Assembly (NCBI GenBank): GCA_025055795.1
Contig: JANWVV010000027.1
Location: 1-57,715 of the forward strand
DNA length: 57,715 bases
Origin: Gemmataceae bacterium
GTDB taxonomy: Bacteria; Planctomycetota; Planctomycetia; Gemmatales; Gemmataceae
Direction of reading: 5' to 3'
A model generated the notes under the pieces. The model did not search any database. It saw only the letters and a list, made by a program, of their open reading frames with translations, and had not been told where the DNA came from. The stretch's first letter is position 1, and each line of letters starts with the position of its first letter. This document shows, in pieces, positions 34,902-44,373 of this stretch. Position numbers and translations under genes: made by a program.

Positions 34902-35028
34902 TTAAATACAATGGTTTTTATGAGCGGTCAGGTCGCTGCTATGCCGCAGCGGGTCTGACATACCAATAGTCGCTCTTAGAAATCCGCGGAACAGTTTATC
35001 GATACTTGCCATCAAACCGACGGAAGCG

Positions 35029-35703
35029 ATGATGCTACCAGAAAGTGCTCACCCGGACGATTGGTGGACCGAAGAAGATGAGTGGCGCAAGTTGGCCGAA
35101 GAGGTAGGGGCCATTCCCACCGCCTCAAAGGCTACACGCCCCGAAAATGGGAGTGCCGACACGCCCCAGATGACAGCAGTGGCCAGCGGAGCCGAGCCGT
35201 CAGTGCGGCAAGGGGATACCACTGAGCACCACATGACAACCGCCGAACCGTTAGCCGCCACTCGTACCGACGAGGAGAATGGTGGAGGAGCCGGACCGGC
35301 TCCCGTAGAGGAGTTAGAAACATCTGAGGCGGAAGGAACGCTTGTTGGGGAGACCGAAAGCGAGCATACCGACTCCGAAGCTGAGGAAGAAGTGGGAGCA
35401 GGTCGTAGGCGTCGTCGCCGCCGGCGCCGGCGGCGCAACAAGGGGGGGAACCATGCCGGTGGCGAAAGTGTAGAAGAAAATGGGGGGGACGCAGCAGTGT
35501 CCTCTCAAGAAGAGATAGCCGATTCCTTGGCAGAACAAGCCACAAGCGAGGCCGGCGCACAGGAAGGAGAACAGAGCCACTCGCACTGGCAGGATAGCAC
35601 CGACCCGGACCAGGCAGCAGAGGTCTTGCGGGAAATCCTGGCTCATTGGAACGTTCCGTCCTGGGACGAAATCGTCGCCGGCTTGCACCGCCCGGAACGC
35701 TAA
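35029..35703 (+). CDS. Acidic, disordered protein with an 11-Arg tract
   Basis: 224 aa. A short N-terminal helix (DDWWTEEDEWRKLAEEVG) is followed by a long Glu/Thr/Ala/Gly-rich disordered region. A run of 11 arginines plus Asn-Lys-Gly-Gly (codons 35404-35436) comes next, then more acidic sequence. The protein ends with ILAHWNVPSWDEIVAGL. The Arg codons are mixed (CGT, AGG, CGC, CGG), so the run is kept at protein level and is not a slippage repeat. Arg-rich tracts in acidic context resemble the RNA-binding arms of RNase E-type scaffolds, and the terminal W-x-VPSW-x-E motif recurs in planctomycete proteins as far as I recall. An RNA-binding role is inference only. Confidence 0.65.
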   Translation: MMLPESAHPDDWWTEEDEWRKLAEEVGAIPTASKATRPENGSADTPQMTAVASGAEPSVRQGDTTEHHMTTAEPLAATRTDEENGGGAGPAPVEELETSEAEGTLVGETESEHTDSEAEEEVGAGRRRRRRRRRRRNKGGNHAGGESVEENGGDAAVSSQEEIADSLAEQATSEAGAQEGEQSHSHWQDSTDPDQAAEVLREILAHWNVPSWDEIVAGLHRPER

Positions 35704-35773
35704 ACCAGCCCCAGGTGCGTGTGTCAACCGTTAACACACACCAACCCCTACGCAGTGAGGGTAAAAACTCCTC

Positions 35774-36232
35774 ATGGCGGACGCGGTTATAGAAATCGTT
35801 GGCCCGGACGAATTGCCACTGATTGTTGACTTGTACAACCGGATCTTCCGGCCCATCAAAGACGTTGCCGCTTTCCGCCGCCGCTATCTAGGGCGCCACA
35901 ACGTCCTGCAAATGATTGCCCGTGTCCGTGATGAGCCCGTGGGTTTCTTCCTCGGCTTCGAATTGAAGCCGGATACCTTTTTCGCCTGGTATTACGGCGT
36001 ATTGCCCGAGTACCGTCGCCTGGGAATCGGCCAACAACTCCTGGAAGCGGTCCATGCCTGGGCCCGCCAGCACGACTACGAGTGGGTCCGCTTCGAGTGC
36101 CAAAACGCCCACCGAGCACTGATGCATCTAGCCCTACAGCATGGCTACGATATCGTCGGACTACGCTGGGATTCGGGTATTGGTGACAATTTGATCATTT
36201 TCGAGAAAAATCTGACCGACGACACAAACTGA
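35774..36232 (+). CDS. GNAT-family N-acetyltransferase
   Basis: 152 aa, normal for the fold. EYRRLGIGQQLLEAVHAWA (about residues 78-97) is motif A, with the R/Q-x-x-G-x-G/A acetyl-CoA pyrophosphate loop; ARVRDEPVGFFLGF forms the preceding strand with the usual beta bulge, and VRFECQNAHRALMHLALQHGYDIVG gives motif B with the N-x-x-A-x-x-x-x-x-x-x-G pattern. The acetyl acceptor cannot be predicted. ATG at 35774 has a GAGGG some 15 nt upstream, a little far. It stands downstream of the Arg-tract gene by 70 bp. Confidence 0.85.
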   Translation: MADAVIEIVGPDELPLIVDLYNRIFRPIKDVAAFRRRYLGRHNVLQMIARVRDEPVGFFLGFELKPDTFFAWYYGVLPEYRRLGIGQQLLEAVHAWARQHDYEWVRFECQNAHRALMHLALQHGYDIVGLRWDSGIGDNLIIFEKNLTDDTN

Positions 36233-36448
36233 TTCCACTTATTTAGCTCATGCAACAACGGTGTACTTCCAGGGCTATCCTTGTGCGTCAGCCACAAAAT
36301 CCATGCGTTCGTGGAACCTTTAGCAAACTCGTGTACCAGACCGCTTGGTTCCGCTAAATCAGGTTTTGCAGGTTTTGTATGTATATATCCCACGGTGTTT
36401 CATCATTAAGGCCCCTCGCGTGCTGTGGTCAGGCGGCTCTCCGTGCAT

Positions 36449-37366
36449 TCAGGGAGTCGTTTTGGGGGGTTGGAACAGCTCCTCCGGCCACTTGTCCGGG
36501 AATTCCCAACGCTCAATGGTCCAATCCATTTTTACATCGCGGATGCGGGGGCTTTCCAGGATCTCGGCGTAGACTAGGCGTGTCGGCAGAAGCAGGCCGT
36601 CGAAGGGCTTGTACTGGTCGAATGTCCACTCACGGGTGAGGGGCCGGCCCGTGCCGAGGGGCAAATACCGGTACTCTACATGGCGAAGCAAGCGGGACTG
36701 GGTATCGAACGCCAGCTGATAGAGCGGGCGGTGGGGAAATTTGACACGCATCAGGTCGCGGGAGGGCTGACCTTGATTAGTCCGCAGATCAAAGCAGACC
36801 ACCCCCGGTTCAGTCAGAGGAAACAACAATGGTAGCCAATGCTGGGCCAGCGTGTCGGTCGGGGCCTCGTCGATCATTGCTGGTTCGGTTGCCTGAGTGG
36901 GAAACTGATTGCGGGTCAACCAGAGTTGCCCCTGGATGTAAAGAAAGGTCAATTGCAGGTTCAGCGGTGGTAGAGTCTGATAATGGAGGCGGATGCGATC
37001 CGGCCAGTCCGCCGCTAGTTCACGCCGGGTTTCCCGCCGGGCAATCTGCCCATTATCATCCGGCAGCAGCATAAAGCCTTTGCCTGTCGCACGGCTGCGA
37101 CGGGCTTTCAGCAGACGCTGAGGCTGCTCCTGGGTCATGGCCGCAATCGTTCGTTCCAGATAACTACGGACGTCGGGAGGAGTCGCAGCCGGCACGGAAA
37201 TCTCTTCTTCCAACGGCGTGCGGGGCCGGTCTACCTCCACCTTGGTCGGCAAAACCTTACGACCATCAGACGGCTGGCAGCCATTGGAAATACCCAGCAC
37301 TACTAGGCCCAGACAACAACACCCTGCAAAAACCCCAACAGGGCTGATGATCGTAACAGGGGGCAT
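36449..37366 (-). CDS. Probable exported lipoprotein, LolA/RseB-like fold suggested
   Basis: 305 aa. ATG 37366 is chosen because GGAGGA sits 8 nt upstream and the following sequence is a hydrophobic signal (VGVFAGCCCLGLVVLGISNGC), ending at a possible lipobox Cys, although SNGC is a poor match to the LAGC consensus. The mature part has alternating strands with aromatic residues (RIRLHYQTLPPLNLQLTFLYIQGQLW) and late REWTFDQYKPFDGLLLPTRLVYAE, a pattern like LolA/RseB/LppX-type proteins that bind lipid acyl chains or sense cell-envelope lipids. This fold assignment is tentative. Neighbours are divergent and give no hint. Confidence 0.6.
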   Translation of the reverse strand: MPPVTIISPVGVFAGCCCLGLVVLGISNGCQPSDGRKVLPTKVEVDRPRTPLEEEISVPAATPPDVRSYLERTIAAMTQEQPQRLLKARRSRATGKGFMLLPDDNGQIARRETRRELAADWPDRIRLHYQTLPPLNLQLTFLYIQGQLWLTRNQFPTQATEPAMIDEAPTDTLAQHWLPLLFPLTEPGVVCFDLRTNQGQPSRDLMRVKFPHRPLYQLAFDTQSRLLRHVEYRYLPLGTGRPLTREWTFDQYKPFDGLLLPTRLVYAEILESPRIRDVKMDWTIERWEFPDKWPEELFQPPKTTP

Positions 37367-37814
37367 AATGGACTTCCTCCGATGCCCTTTTGTATCGCCT
37401 CTATTAACGATAAAAGCAAGGGGAAAATGAAGACCCATAAGTCCGGTTCACCCTCAGCCGTTGGGTATTCCCAAGAATTAACGCCAGCAACCAGGCTATA
37501 TGCATAGCAGTCACGCTTGCAAAATGCAGGGGTCGCCCTTGGTTTAGTACCCTAAACTTAAGGCTAATGGGCGACCAACGCTCTGGAAATGCGACAGGAG
37601 AGAGCGTGTCAGGGACGAACTCCGGGGAAGAGTTTTGAGGGGCAGACACCCGCGTCAGGGGGCTGTTATCAGGGTGCAATTGCCGCAGAGACATTCTCAG
37701 GTATAATTGGCCGCACATCCACGACCGCAGTGGGCAGGGAACGCCCGCCTCGTGGCGAGGCCCGCCGCAGGCCGGCGACCCGCTGGAAACGCAGGTATCA
37801 ACCAAGGAGCAGGC
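37367..37814. other. Divergent intergenic region
   Basis: About 450 bp between the minus-strand lipoprotein gene and the plus-strand 700-aa membrane protein gene; promoters for both are expected. No definite -35/-10 pair, RNA or gene was found. A ribosome site AAGGAG (37804-37809) close to the end fixes the start of the plus-strand gene. Confidence 0.5.
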
Positions 37815-39917
37815 ATGGCCGACGGTCGCAACACCACCACAACGTCTCCAACAACGCCGCTATGGCGCGAGATTTTCCGCTGCTTCCAGATCGCCATCGA
37901 CCCACGCAAACTGCTGGTGGCCGCTGCCGGCATCATCACCATGTCGGCCGTGTGGTATCTGCTGTCGCTCCTGTTTTACAATCTGTCCACCCGTCCCGAT
38001 CGCAACGCTGACCTTTATAGTAACCAACGTATCCAGCAGGAACTTGGCGACCGGACCAAACCGGGAACCAACGAACCATACCGCGAAGAGGACCTCAAGC
38101 GGATCGGGGATGAGCGTTTCCAGGCCGATCTGGCACGTTGGCTTGTCTTGGAAGAGCTGGCCGGGCCTGGTGGACGCCTGCGGACCATGCCCTGGTACGA
38201 ATTCCGCGGCGAAAATCCCTTTTCCTTCCTCACCCGCTTGCTCAATTCCTCACCGGCCACTTGGGGCGGACAGATCGCCCAGTACACCCAGACCGTGTTA
38301 CCTGTCCTGTTGGAACCGCTTGCCAAGCTGTTGCTGCCAGTAGCTCGCCTGGCCTCACCTGGTGTCAGCCCACTGACCCGTTTGTATCTGATACTGGTGC
38401 TGGTTAGCAGCATTTTGATTTGGGCCTTTTTCGCGGGGGTTATTACCCGCATTGCCGCCATGCAGTATACCCGTAAAGGGCCGGTTAGTCTCAAGCAGGC
38501 GGTCTTGTTTGTGTACCGACGCTACCTGGGGTATGCTGGCGGACCATTGCTACCCTTGGGGTTGATTGCCTTCGCCGTTTTGGGACTGATCGTCTACGGC
38601 CTGTTGGGACTGATCCCCTTGATCGGTGACGTAGTCATCTACGGCTTGGGATTACCCTTGATCCTGTTGGCCGGCATCGTCATGGCCTTTTTCGCCGTGG
38701 GTCTGATCGCCTATCCTCTGATGTTTGTCACGCTCAGTGTAGAAGGGGATCAGAGCGATGCTTTGGATGCCGTCAGCCGGTCGATGAACTATCTGTACCA
38801 AACGCCATGGCGATACATGGGCTACTGGGCGGTGGCATTGGTTTACGGGGCGGCGGTAACGTTTTTCGTCCTCTTCTTTGTCTCCTTGGCAGTCTACCTG
38901 GGCAAGTGGGCGGTCAGTCAAGCCGCAGCGGGCCTGTGGAGCAGCCGCAATCCAGCCTATCTATTCATCTACGCTCCTGAGTCGTTCGGCTGGCGCGAAC
39001 TACTTACCGCCGACTCTCCGTATGCCATCCGCTTGCAGGAACAGACGATCGAGGCCAGCCAACGCGTCGTTTTCAATTACGTGCCTGTCAACGAATCAAC
39101 CTATAAAGAGGCCATGGCCAGTTTCTATGGCTACAACACGTTGGGTGCTGGCCTGGTAGGCCTGTGGTTGACCGCCGTCTTCCTCCTGATGGTCGGCTTC
39201 AGCTATAGCTTCTTCTGGTCAGCCTCGACCATCATCTACTTCCTGTTGCGTAAGGTCAACGACGAGGCCGAGCTCGACGAAATTTACGAAGAGGAACAGG
39301 AAGAACCCTTTGCAACCAGCAAACCTCAGACACCTTCCGGTGCTGCGGAGACAATTCCGCTACCGGTAACAACCAGCAGCCAGCCACCTGCCGAAGCTGT
39401 TAGTTCCACCCCGACATCGGCAACTGGCCCATCTTTCACCGGCCTTGCGGGAGGAGCGTCTGTTTCATCGTCCTCAACAGCAGTGGAGTCGCCGCCTTCG
39501 ACCAGCGTTACTACTCCGCCTCCGACCGAGACCACTCCGATGTCCTCGCCACCCTCTAACATTGAAAGCGGCACGTCCGGAAGTGTGAGTGGTCTGCATT
39601 CCACTACCTCCCCATCCGTTGCTACCTCCAGCGTGCCTGTTAATCCCGCAACTGACGGTGGTACGGAAGCCTCAGTTCCATCGTCTAGTGCTCCGCCCAC
39701 AGCAGGTGGTCATCCGTCAGGAGCAACGCCCGCTTCGCCGACGGATTCCGACACACCGACCCATCCAGCCGTCACCAGTCCCCCGACCAGTGGCTCGATG
39801 ATAGTACCTCCAAGCGGTGACCACACACCGGCCAGGGACAACGGCTCAACGGGTGCAACTCCCCCATCTTCGACTTCCGGACGGGAAGACAAGCCGGCTG
39901 GCGAAGCACAACCCTGA
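37815..39917 (+). CDS. Multi-pass membrane protein with long Ser/Thr/Pro-rich tail
   Basis: 700 aa. The start at ATG 37815 is fixed by AAGGAG 5 nt upstream; an in-frame start 36 codons earlier gives an Arg/Pro-rich, unlikely N-terminus. About seven to eight hydrophobic segments follow: near residues 33-55 (LLVAAAGIITMSAVWYLLSL), 190-215, 250-315 in at least two passes, 340-375 and 465-488. A large extracytoplasmic or cytoplasmic loop lies between the first two. Then 210 C-terminal residues (about 490-700) are almost only Ser, Thr, Pro, Gly, Ala and Val, starting after an acidic DEIYEEEQEEPF. Such tails are common in planctomycete surface-facing proteins and may be glycosylated. No transporter motif was recognised. 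Confidence 0.75.
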   Translation: MADGRNTTTTSPTTPLWREIFRCFQIAIDPRKLLVAAAGIITMSAVWYLLSLLFYNLSTRPDRNADLYSNQRIQQELGDRTKPGTNEPYREEDLKRIGDERFQADLARWLVLEELAGPGGRLRTMPWYEFRGENPFSFLTRLLNSSPATWGGQIAQYTQTVLPVLLEPLAKLLLPVARLASPGVSPLTRLYLILVLVSSILIWAFFAGVITRIAAMQYTRKGPVSLKQAVLFVYRRYLGYAGGPLLPLGLIAFAVLGLIVYGLLGLIPLIGDVVIYGLGLPLILLAGIVMAFFAVGLIAYPLMFVTLSVEGDQSDALDAVSRSMNYLYQTPWRYMGYWAVALVYGAAVTFFVLFFVSLAVYLGKWAVSQAAAGLWSSRNPAYLFIYAPESFGWRELLTADSPYAIRLQEQTIEASQRVVFNYVPVNESTYKEAMASFYGYNTLGAGLVGLWLTAVFLLMVGFSYSFFWSASTIIYFLLRKVNDEAELDEIYEEEQEEPFATSKPQTPSGAAETIPLPVTTSSQPPAEAVSSTPTSATGPSFTGLAGGASVSSSSTAVESPPSTSVTTPPPTETTPMSSPPSNIESGTSGSVSGLHSTTSPSVATSSVPVNPATDGGTEASVPSSSAPPTAGGHPSGATPASPTDSDTPTHPAVTSPPTSGSMIVPPSGDHTPARDNGSTGATPPSSTSGREDKPAGEAQP

Positions 39918-40019
39918 AGGATTTACAAGCTCCAGATACAGTGGGTAAGGTACACACTTCAGGTACACCAACACTACACGGGCAGGCTCTGCCGGTAATC
40001 GTCAGCAAGGACGCTGCCG

Positions 40020-41012
40020 ATGCCACGATCCTTCGTATTGTTTACTGGACCCTGGGCGGACGTCCCCCTGGAAACACTGGCCTCCCAGGCAGCAGGCTGG
40101 GGATATGTTGGCCTGGAGCTGTGTTGTTGGGGGGGGCATTTGGAGGTGCAACGGGCCCTGGGAGAAGATGACTATTGCGCCCGCCGGCTCGACCTGCTTG
40201 CCCGACATCAGCTCCAGCTAGCCGTGCTGGCCGCACATAAGGTCGGGCAGGCGGTTTGCGACGTCATTGACCATCGTCATCAGGGGCTGTTGCCCGATTA
40301 CGTCTGGGGCGATGGTGACCCCCAGGCGGTCCGGCAACGAGCCGCCGCCGAGATGATGGCCACCTTCCGTGTGGCCGAACGACTGGGTGTTGCCGTTGTC
40401 AGTGGCTTTACCGGCTCGCCCATCTGGAGTTACGTGGCGGGCTACCCCGCCTTGACCCCGCAGCAGCTCGATGATGCCCTGCGGTCGTTTGCCCAGACCT
40501 GGCATCCCATTCTGGACGTGGCCCGCGAGTGTGGGGTTCGCTTTGCCTGTGAAGTACACCCGGGCCAGTTGGCCTTTGATCTGTATTCGGCCGAACTGGT
40601 TTTGGAAGCCATCGAGGGCCGGGAAGAATTCGGCTTCACCTTCGACCCCAGCCACCTGCACTGGCAAGGCGTTGATCCGATCGAATTCCTCCGCCGCTTT
40701 GCCGACCGTATCTATCACGTTCATGTCAAGGACGCCGTGCTGACTCTGGACGGACGAACGGGCATCCTGAACGGCTACTGGCCGAGTGGCGATCGCCGCG
40801 CCGGCTGGCAGTTCCGTTCCCCCGGTCATGGAGGCATTGATTGGCCCAACATCATACGAGCTCTCAACGAGATCGGTTACGACGGTCCCCTCTCCGTTGA
40901 CTGGCACGACCCGGGGATGGATCGGGATTTTGGTGCCGCGGATGCCGTTCGCTTCCTGCAATCGATCGACATTGAGCCTCCCCCGCGTGCCCCCCGTCTC
41001 CACCGTTTCTGA
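40020..41012 (+). CDS. Sugar phosphate isomerase/epimerase-like TIM-barrel protein
   Basis: 330 aa of the xylose-isomerase-like TIM barrel superfamily (AP endonuclease 2 fold). Strand-end motifs include [13 protein letters not shown] near residue 27, [32 protein letters not shown] with a metal-binding Glu, [13 protein letters not shown] with Asp and His, and [11 protein letters not shown] with His. The last strand is [16 protein letters not shown]. These Glu/Asp/His residues bind one or two divalent metals. Members act on inositols, hydroxypyruvate, or keto-sugars; the substrate here is unknown. ATG 40020 has AAGGA 8 nt upstream. Confidence 0.85.
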   Translation: MPRSFVLFTGPWADVPLETLASQAAGWGYVGLELCCWGGHLEVQRALGEDDYCARRLDLLARHQLQLAVLAAHKVGQAVCDVIDHRHQGLLPDYVWGDGDPQAVRQRAAAEMMATFRVAERLGVAVVSGFTGSPIWSYVAGYPALTPQQLDDALRSFAQTWHPILDVARECGVRFACEVHPGQLAFDLYSAELVLEAIEGREEFGFTFDPSHLHWQGVDPIEFLRRFADRIYHVHVKDAVLTLDGRTGILNGYWPSGDRRAGWQFRSPGHGGIDWPNIIRALNEIGYDGPLSVDWHDPGMDRDFGAADAVRFLQSIDIEPPPRAPRLHRF

Positions 41013-41242
41013 CCGCCCTTTCGTCTACAAGACTCTTTTCAGCTTGCCAATTACTTCCGCCGATGAAGACTGCTGCTCGGCTGCTACTGTTCCCCACCCA
41101 TCTCCGCTGGCTTCTCAGTCACATCGCCTGCAGGCAATTGTCAGCTTTGCAGAAGCGTATAACACATCCGGTAGGATCTTTCCCCGAGATCTGAAGAATT
41201 TGCAGAGTGCTCCCAAATTCGTCAGCCGAGGTGTTTTCCTTC

Positions 41243-41521
41243 ATGATCCCTGCGAATGTTCCGGAGTTGCGACAACATTGGACGGATAAGTTTGTCCGCA
41301 TTCGTGGCGACTGGCCCGAGTACCAACGCTTTGCCGGTAAAATTGGTCGCGTGGTCACGGTGAATTGGAGTGGCAAGGCACTTGTCGATTTCTGCGATGG
41401 TGCCTGGTACGACATTCCCGCTTCAGAACAATATCTGGAGATCGTACCACCAGAGGAGGCTAAAGGCCGATACGATCCGAGCATCAACAGTGCCCAACGG
41501 TTCCCCAGCCGACAATCATGA
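41243..41521 (+). CDS. Small conserved-looking protein, SH3-like fold suggested
   Basis: 92 aa if it starts at ATG 41243, preceded by a GAGG about 12 nt upstream; the frame is open for 12 codons further back. The core reads LRQHWTDKFVRIRGDWPEYQRFAGKIGRVVTVNWSGKALVDFCDGAWYDIP, a run of short strands with conserved Gly and Trp that resembles an SH3-like beta barrel. The C-terminus is hydrophilic. It lies 57 bp before the amidotransferase gene on the same strand, so it may share its transcript. I do not recognise a named family. Confidence 0.55.
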   Translation: MIPANVPELRQHWTDKFVRIRGDWPEYQRFAGKIGRVVTVNWSGKALVDFCDGAWYDIPASEQYLEIVPPEEAKGRYDPSINSAQRFPSRQS

Positions 41522-41578
41522 ACACAAACAGGGGGCAGTATCGAGCAATACGAGCAAAACCGGTAAGCCGAGGCGCCT

Positions 41579-42220
41579 ATGATCCTGTTGATCGACAACT
41601 ACGACTCGTTCACGTATAACCTGGTGCAGCGTTTGGGCGAAATCGACCCGCAACTGAACATGCAGGTGGTCCGGAACGACAAGATCACTCTGGAGGAGAT
41701 AGCCCGCTTACAGCCCAGCCACATTATTTTGTCGCCTGGGCCATGCACACCCCGGGAGGCCGGCGTGTGTAACGATGTCCTGCGCCGCTTTGCTCCGCAT
41801 ATTCCCATCCTCGGTGTCTGCTTGGGTCATCAGTGCATTGGCTACGTCTTCGGTGGAGAAATCGTCCGCAACTGGCGGATCATGCACGGTAAGACGTCGC
41901 CCATCTACCACGATGGCCGGGGCGTTTTCCGCGGCCTATCCAATCCGTTTGAAGCCACCCGCTACCACTCCCTGGTTATTCGTCGGGAAAGCTGGAACCA
42001 TCCGGATTTTGAAATCGCCGCATGGACGGCCGAGGGGGAAATCATGGGTGTGCGTCATAAGCATTGGCCCTTGCATGGCGTCCAGTTCCACCCGGAAAGC
42101 TTCCTGACCACGGAGGGGCCGCTGCTGCTACGTAATTTCCTGCAAGAGCGGCCCCGGCTTGCCGACCCGCCCTCCCCAAATGATGCTCATCCCGTATTGA
42201 CCCGTCACAATGGGGCATGA
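41579..42220 (+). CDS. Anthranilate/aminodeoxychorismate synthase glutamine amidotransferase subunit
   Basis: Supplies ammonia from glutamine to a chorismate-using partner (TrpE or PabB). The class I amidotransferase triad is visible: nucleophile Cys in ILGVCLGHQCIGYVFGG (about residue 80), and His/Glu in GVQFHPESFLTTEG near the C-terminus. LLIDNYDSFTYNLVQRLGE and SPGPCTPREAG are strong family signatures. TrpG and PabA cannot be separated from this sequence alone, so no symbol is given; no trpE or pabB is in the window. Length is 213 aa, slightly long at the C-terminus. ATG 41579 has GAGG 5 nt upstream. Confidence 0.92.
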   Translation: MILLIDNYDSFTYNLVQRLGEIDPQLNMQVVRNDKITLEEIARLQPSHIILSPGPCTPREAGVCNDVLRRFAPHIPILGVCLGHQCIGYVFGGEIVRNWRIMHGKTSPIYHDGRGVFRGLSNPFEATRYHSLVIRRESWNHPDFEIAAWTAEGEIMGVRHKHWPLHGVQFHPESFLTTEGPLLLRNFLQERPRLADPPSPNDAHPVLTRHNGA

Positions 42221-42246
42221 TCCTTCCGATCGCAATCAGCCACCCG

Positions 42247-44187
42247 TTAAACGTCGAGCTCCTCAGCAATAGCCTGATCCGCTTTTTCCATGATGAAGCG
42301 GTAACGAGGTGTGGAGTCCTTACCCAAAAGCTCCTGGAAGGCCTCGTGGGCTTCTCGCGGATTATCGATCTCGACCCGCAACAGGGTACGGGTGCGGGGA
42401 TCAAGGGTAGTTCGCCATAAGACATCGGCATTCATCTCGCCCAACCCTTTGAAGCGGGTGATTTCCGGTTTGGCATTTCCCTTGAGGGAAGCCAGGATCT
42501 CTTCTTTATGCTCGTCATCGCGTGCCCAATAGGTTTCCTTGCCGACGTCGATGCGATACAGAGGCGGCTGCGCAATGTAAACGTGCCCTTTGCGGATCAA
42601 CTCGGGCATGTGCCGCAGAAAAAAGTCCAGCAGTAAGGTGCAGATGTGACAACCATCCGCATCGGCGTCCATCAGCAGGATGATTTTACCGTAGCGCAGA
42701 CCTTCGTAGCGGAATTTGTCCCCTGCCCCAGTGCCGATAGCCTTGACCAGATCAGCTAGTTCCTGATTGGCCAGCACTTTGGCCGTGGGCAGATCCTCAC
42801 TATTGAGGATTTTTCCGCGTAAAGGCAGGATGGCCTGAATCAGGTTATTACGCCCCTGCTTGGCCGAGCCACCGGCCGAGTCACCTTCGACGATGAACAA
42901 TTCGGTGCTGTCGCGGTCCGTGGATTTGCAATCGGCCAGTTTGCCTGGCAAGCTGGTGCGACGACTCCCCGGCGAACGGCGGGTGACTTCTGCAGCTGCG
43001 GCCCGACTGGCCTCCCGGGCCTTGGCCGCTAAGATGATCCGGCCGATGATCGCATCAGCGGCCGTCTTGTTATTGTTCAACCAGGCCTCCAGAGCCGGCC
43101 GGACAAAATTATCCACCGCATTTTCGACTTCCGGATTGTTCAGTCGTTGCTTGGTTTGCCCCTCGAACTGAGGCTCCCGTACAAAAACCGACAACACCGC
43201 CACAATCCCTTCGCGGATGTCCTCAGCTGTGATTTTCAGCCCTTTGATCTTGATGTCGTGTGTTTCGATGTAATTGTTGACGGCTTTACGGATCGCACTT
43301 TTCAGACCGTTTTCGTGAGTTCCCCCACTGGGGGTACGAATGCCGTTGACATAAGAGCGGTAGGTTTCTTCAGTGGATTCCGTCCATTGCAGGGCCACTT
43401 CGATTTTCGGTTCGCCGTCGCGGGCGGCGGTGAAAGCGCTATCGGTGACCGCGGGCTTTTGGCCATCAGCGACCAGACGGGCCAAGAAGGCGGGCAGTCC
43501 ACCGGGATTGGCAAACTCATACGTGTGTCCCCCATGCTCATCAATGAAGGTCAAACGTAAGCCACGGTGGATGAATGACATGTCTTCCAACCGCGCTTTG
43601 ATGGTATCCGCATCAAAGCGGGTGGTTTTGAAGATGGCATCGTCCGGTTCGAAATAGATGGTGGTGCCGTGACCCCGCGCCGGTCCGACCTTTTCCAGCT
43701 TGCTGGTCGGCACTCCCCGGGCAAAGCTTTGACGGTACTCGAAGCCATCCCGCCGTACCGTGGCCACCAGTCTTTTGGACAGGGCGTTGACTACCGACGC
43801 CCCCACACCGTGCAGACCACCGGAATGGAAATAGCCACTATCCGTGTCGCCAAACTTGCCACCGGCATGCAATACCGTCAGCACTAACTCCAGGCCGCTT
43901 TTCTTGTAACGCGGATGGATGTCAACCGGTATGCCCCGGCCATTGTCACTAATGGTCAAGGCTGTTCCGGATTTGTGCAAAATGACAGTAATGGCGTCGG
44001 CATAGCCATTGATGTACTCGTCAACAGCGTTGTCCAGAATTTCCCACGCCAGGTGGTGCAGCCCCTTGCTGTCCACGCCGCCGATGTACATCGCCGGACG
44101 TTTCCGGACAGGCTCCAGCCCTTCGAGTACCTGAATGTCTTCACTACGATAAGTCGCTGCAGCTTTGCTAACCGTAATCGCGTTCAT
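42247..44187 (-). CDS. Type IIA DNA topoisomerase subunit B (ParE-like)
   Basis: Carries the ATPase and TOPRIM functions of a type II topoisomerase. ATP-binding motifs are EILDNAVDEY (about residue 46), DNGRGIPVDIHP and GLHGVGASVVNALS; the transducer domain has the QTKQRLNN lysine loop, and the TOPRIM domain has EGDSAGGSAKQGRN and a DADADG metal site (commonly DADVDG). The size (646 aa) is that of ParE; the extra domain of E. coli GyrB is absent. It follows the A-subunit gene by 186 bp on the same strand, so the two form one enzyme. I call it ParE-like rather than GyrB because the partner A subunit lacks a GyrA box in the first blade, but it may also serve the lone GyrA of the window. Confidence 0.93.
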   Translation of the reverse strand: MNAITVSKAAATYRSEDIQVLEGLEPVRKRPAMYIGGVDSKGLHHLAWEILDNAVDEYINGYADAITVILHKSGTALTISDNGRGIPVDIHPRYKKSGLELVLTVLHAGGKFGDTDSGYFHSGGLHGVGASVVNALSKRLVATVRRDGFEYRQSFARGVPTSKLEKVGPARGHGTTIYFEPDDAIFKTTRFDADTIKARLEDMSFIHRGLRLTFIDEHGGHTYEFANPGGLPAFLARLVADGQKPAVTDSAFTAARDGEPKIEVALQWTESTEETYRSYVNGIRTPSGGTHENGLKSAIRKAVNNYIETHDIKIKGLKITAEDIREGIVAVLSVFVREPQFEGQTKQRLNNPEVENAVDNFVRPALEAWLNNNKTAADAIIGRIILAAKAREASRAAAAEVTRRSPGSRRTSLPGKLADCKSTDRDSTELFIVEGDSAGGSAKQGRNNLIQAILPLRGKILNSEDLPTAKVLANQELADLVKAIGTGAGDKFRYEGLRYGKIILLMDADADGCHICTLLLDFFLRHMPELIRKGHVYIAQPPLYRIDVGKETYWARDDEHKEEILASLKGNAKPEITRFKGLGEMNADVLWRTTLDPRTRTLLRVEIDNPREAHEAFQELLGKDSTPRYRFIMEKADQAIAEELDV

Positions 44188-44373
44188 ACTCCATCCGAAA
44201 CCTGCTTGTGATCAGGAACCCCAATACTTCTAGTGCTAGATACTCGCGGACTACAAATCTCAGCGGTATTTCCTTGTGTACGAACCGGATTTTCAGTACT
44301 TCCTTGATCATCCGGTGCGGGAAGTAGCACCCTGCTGAGCCCCGTCGGCCTGGCCTTCGTGGAAGCGAACCGA

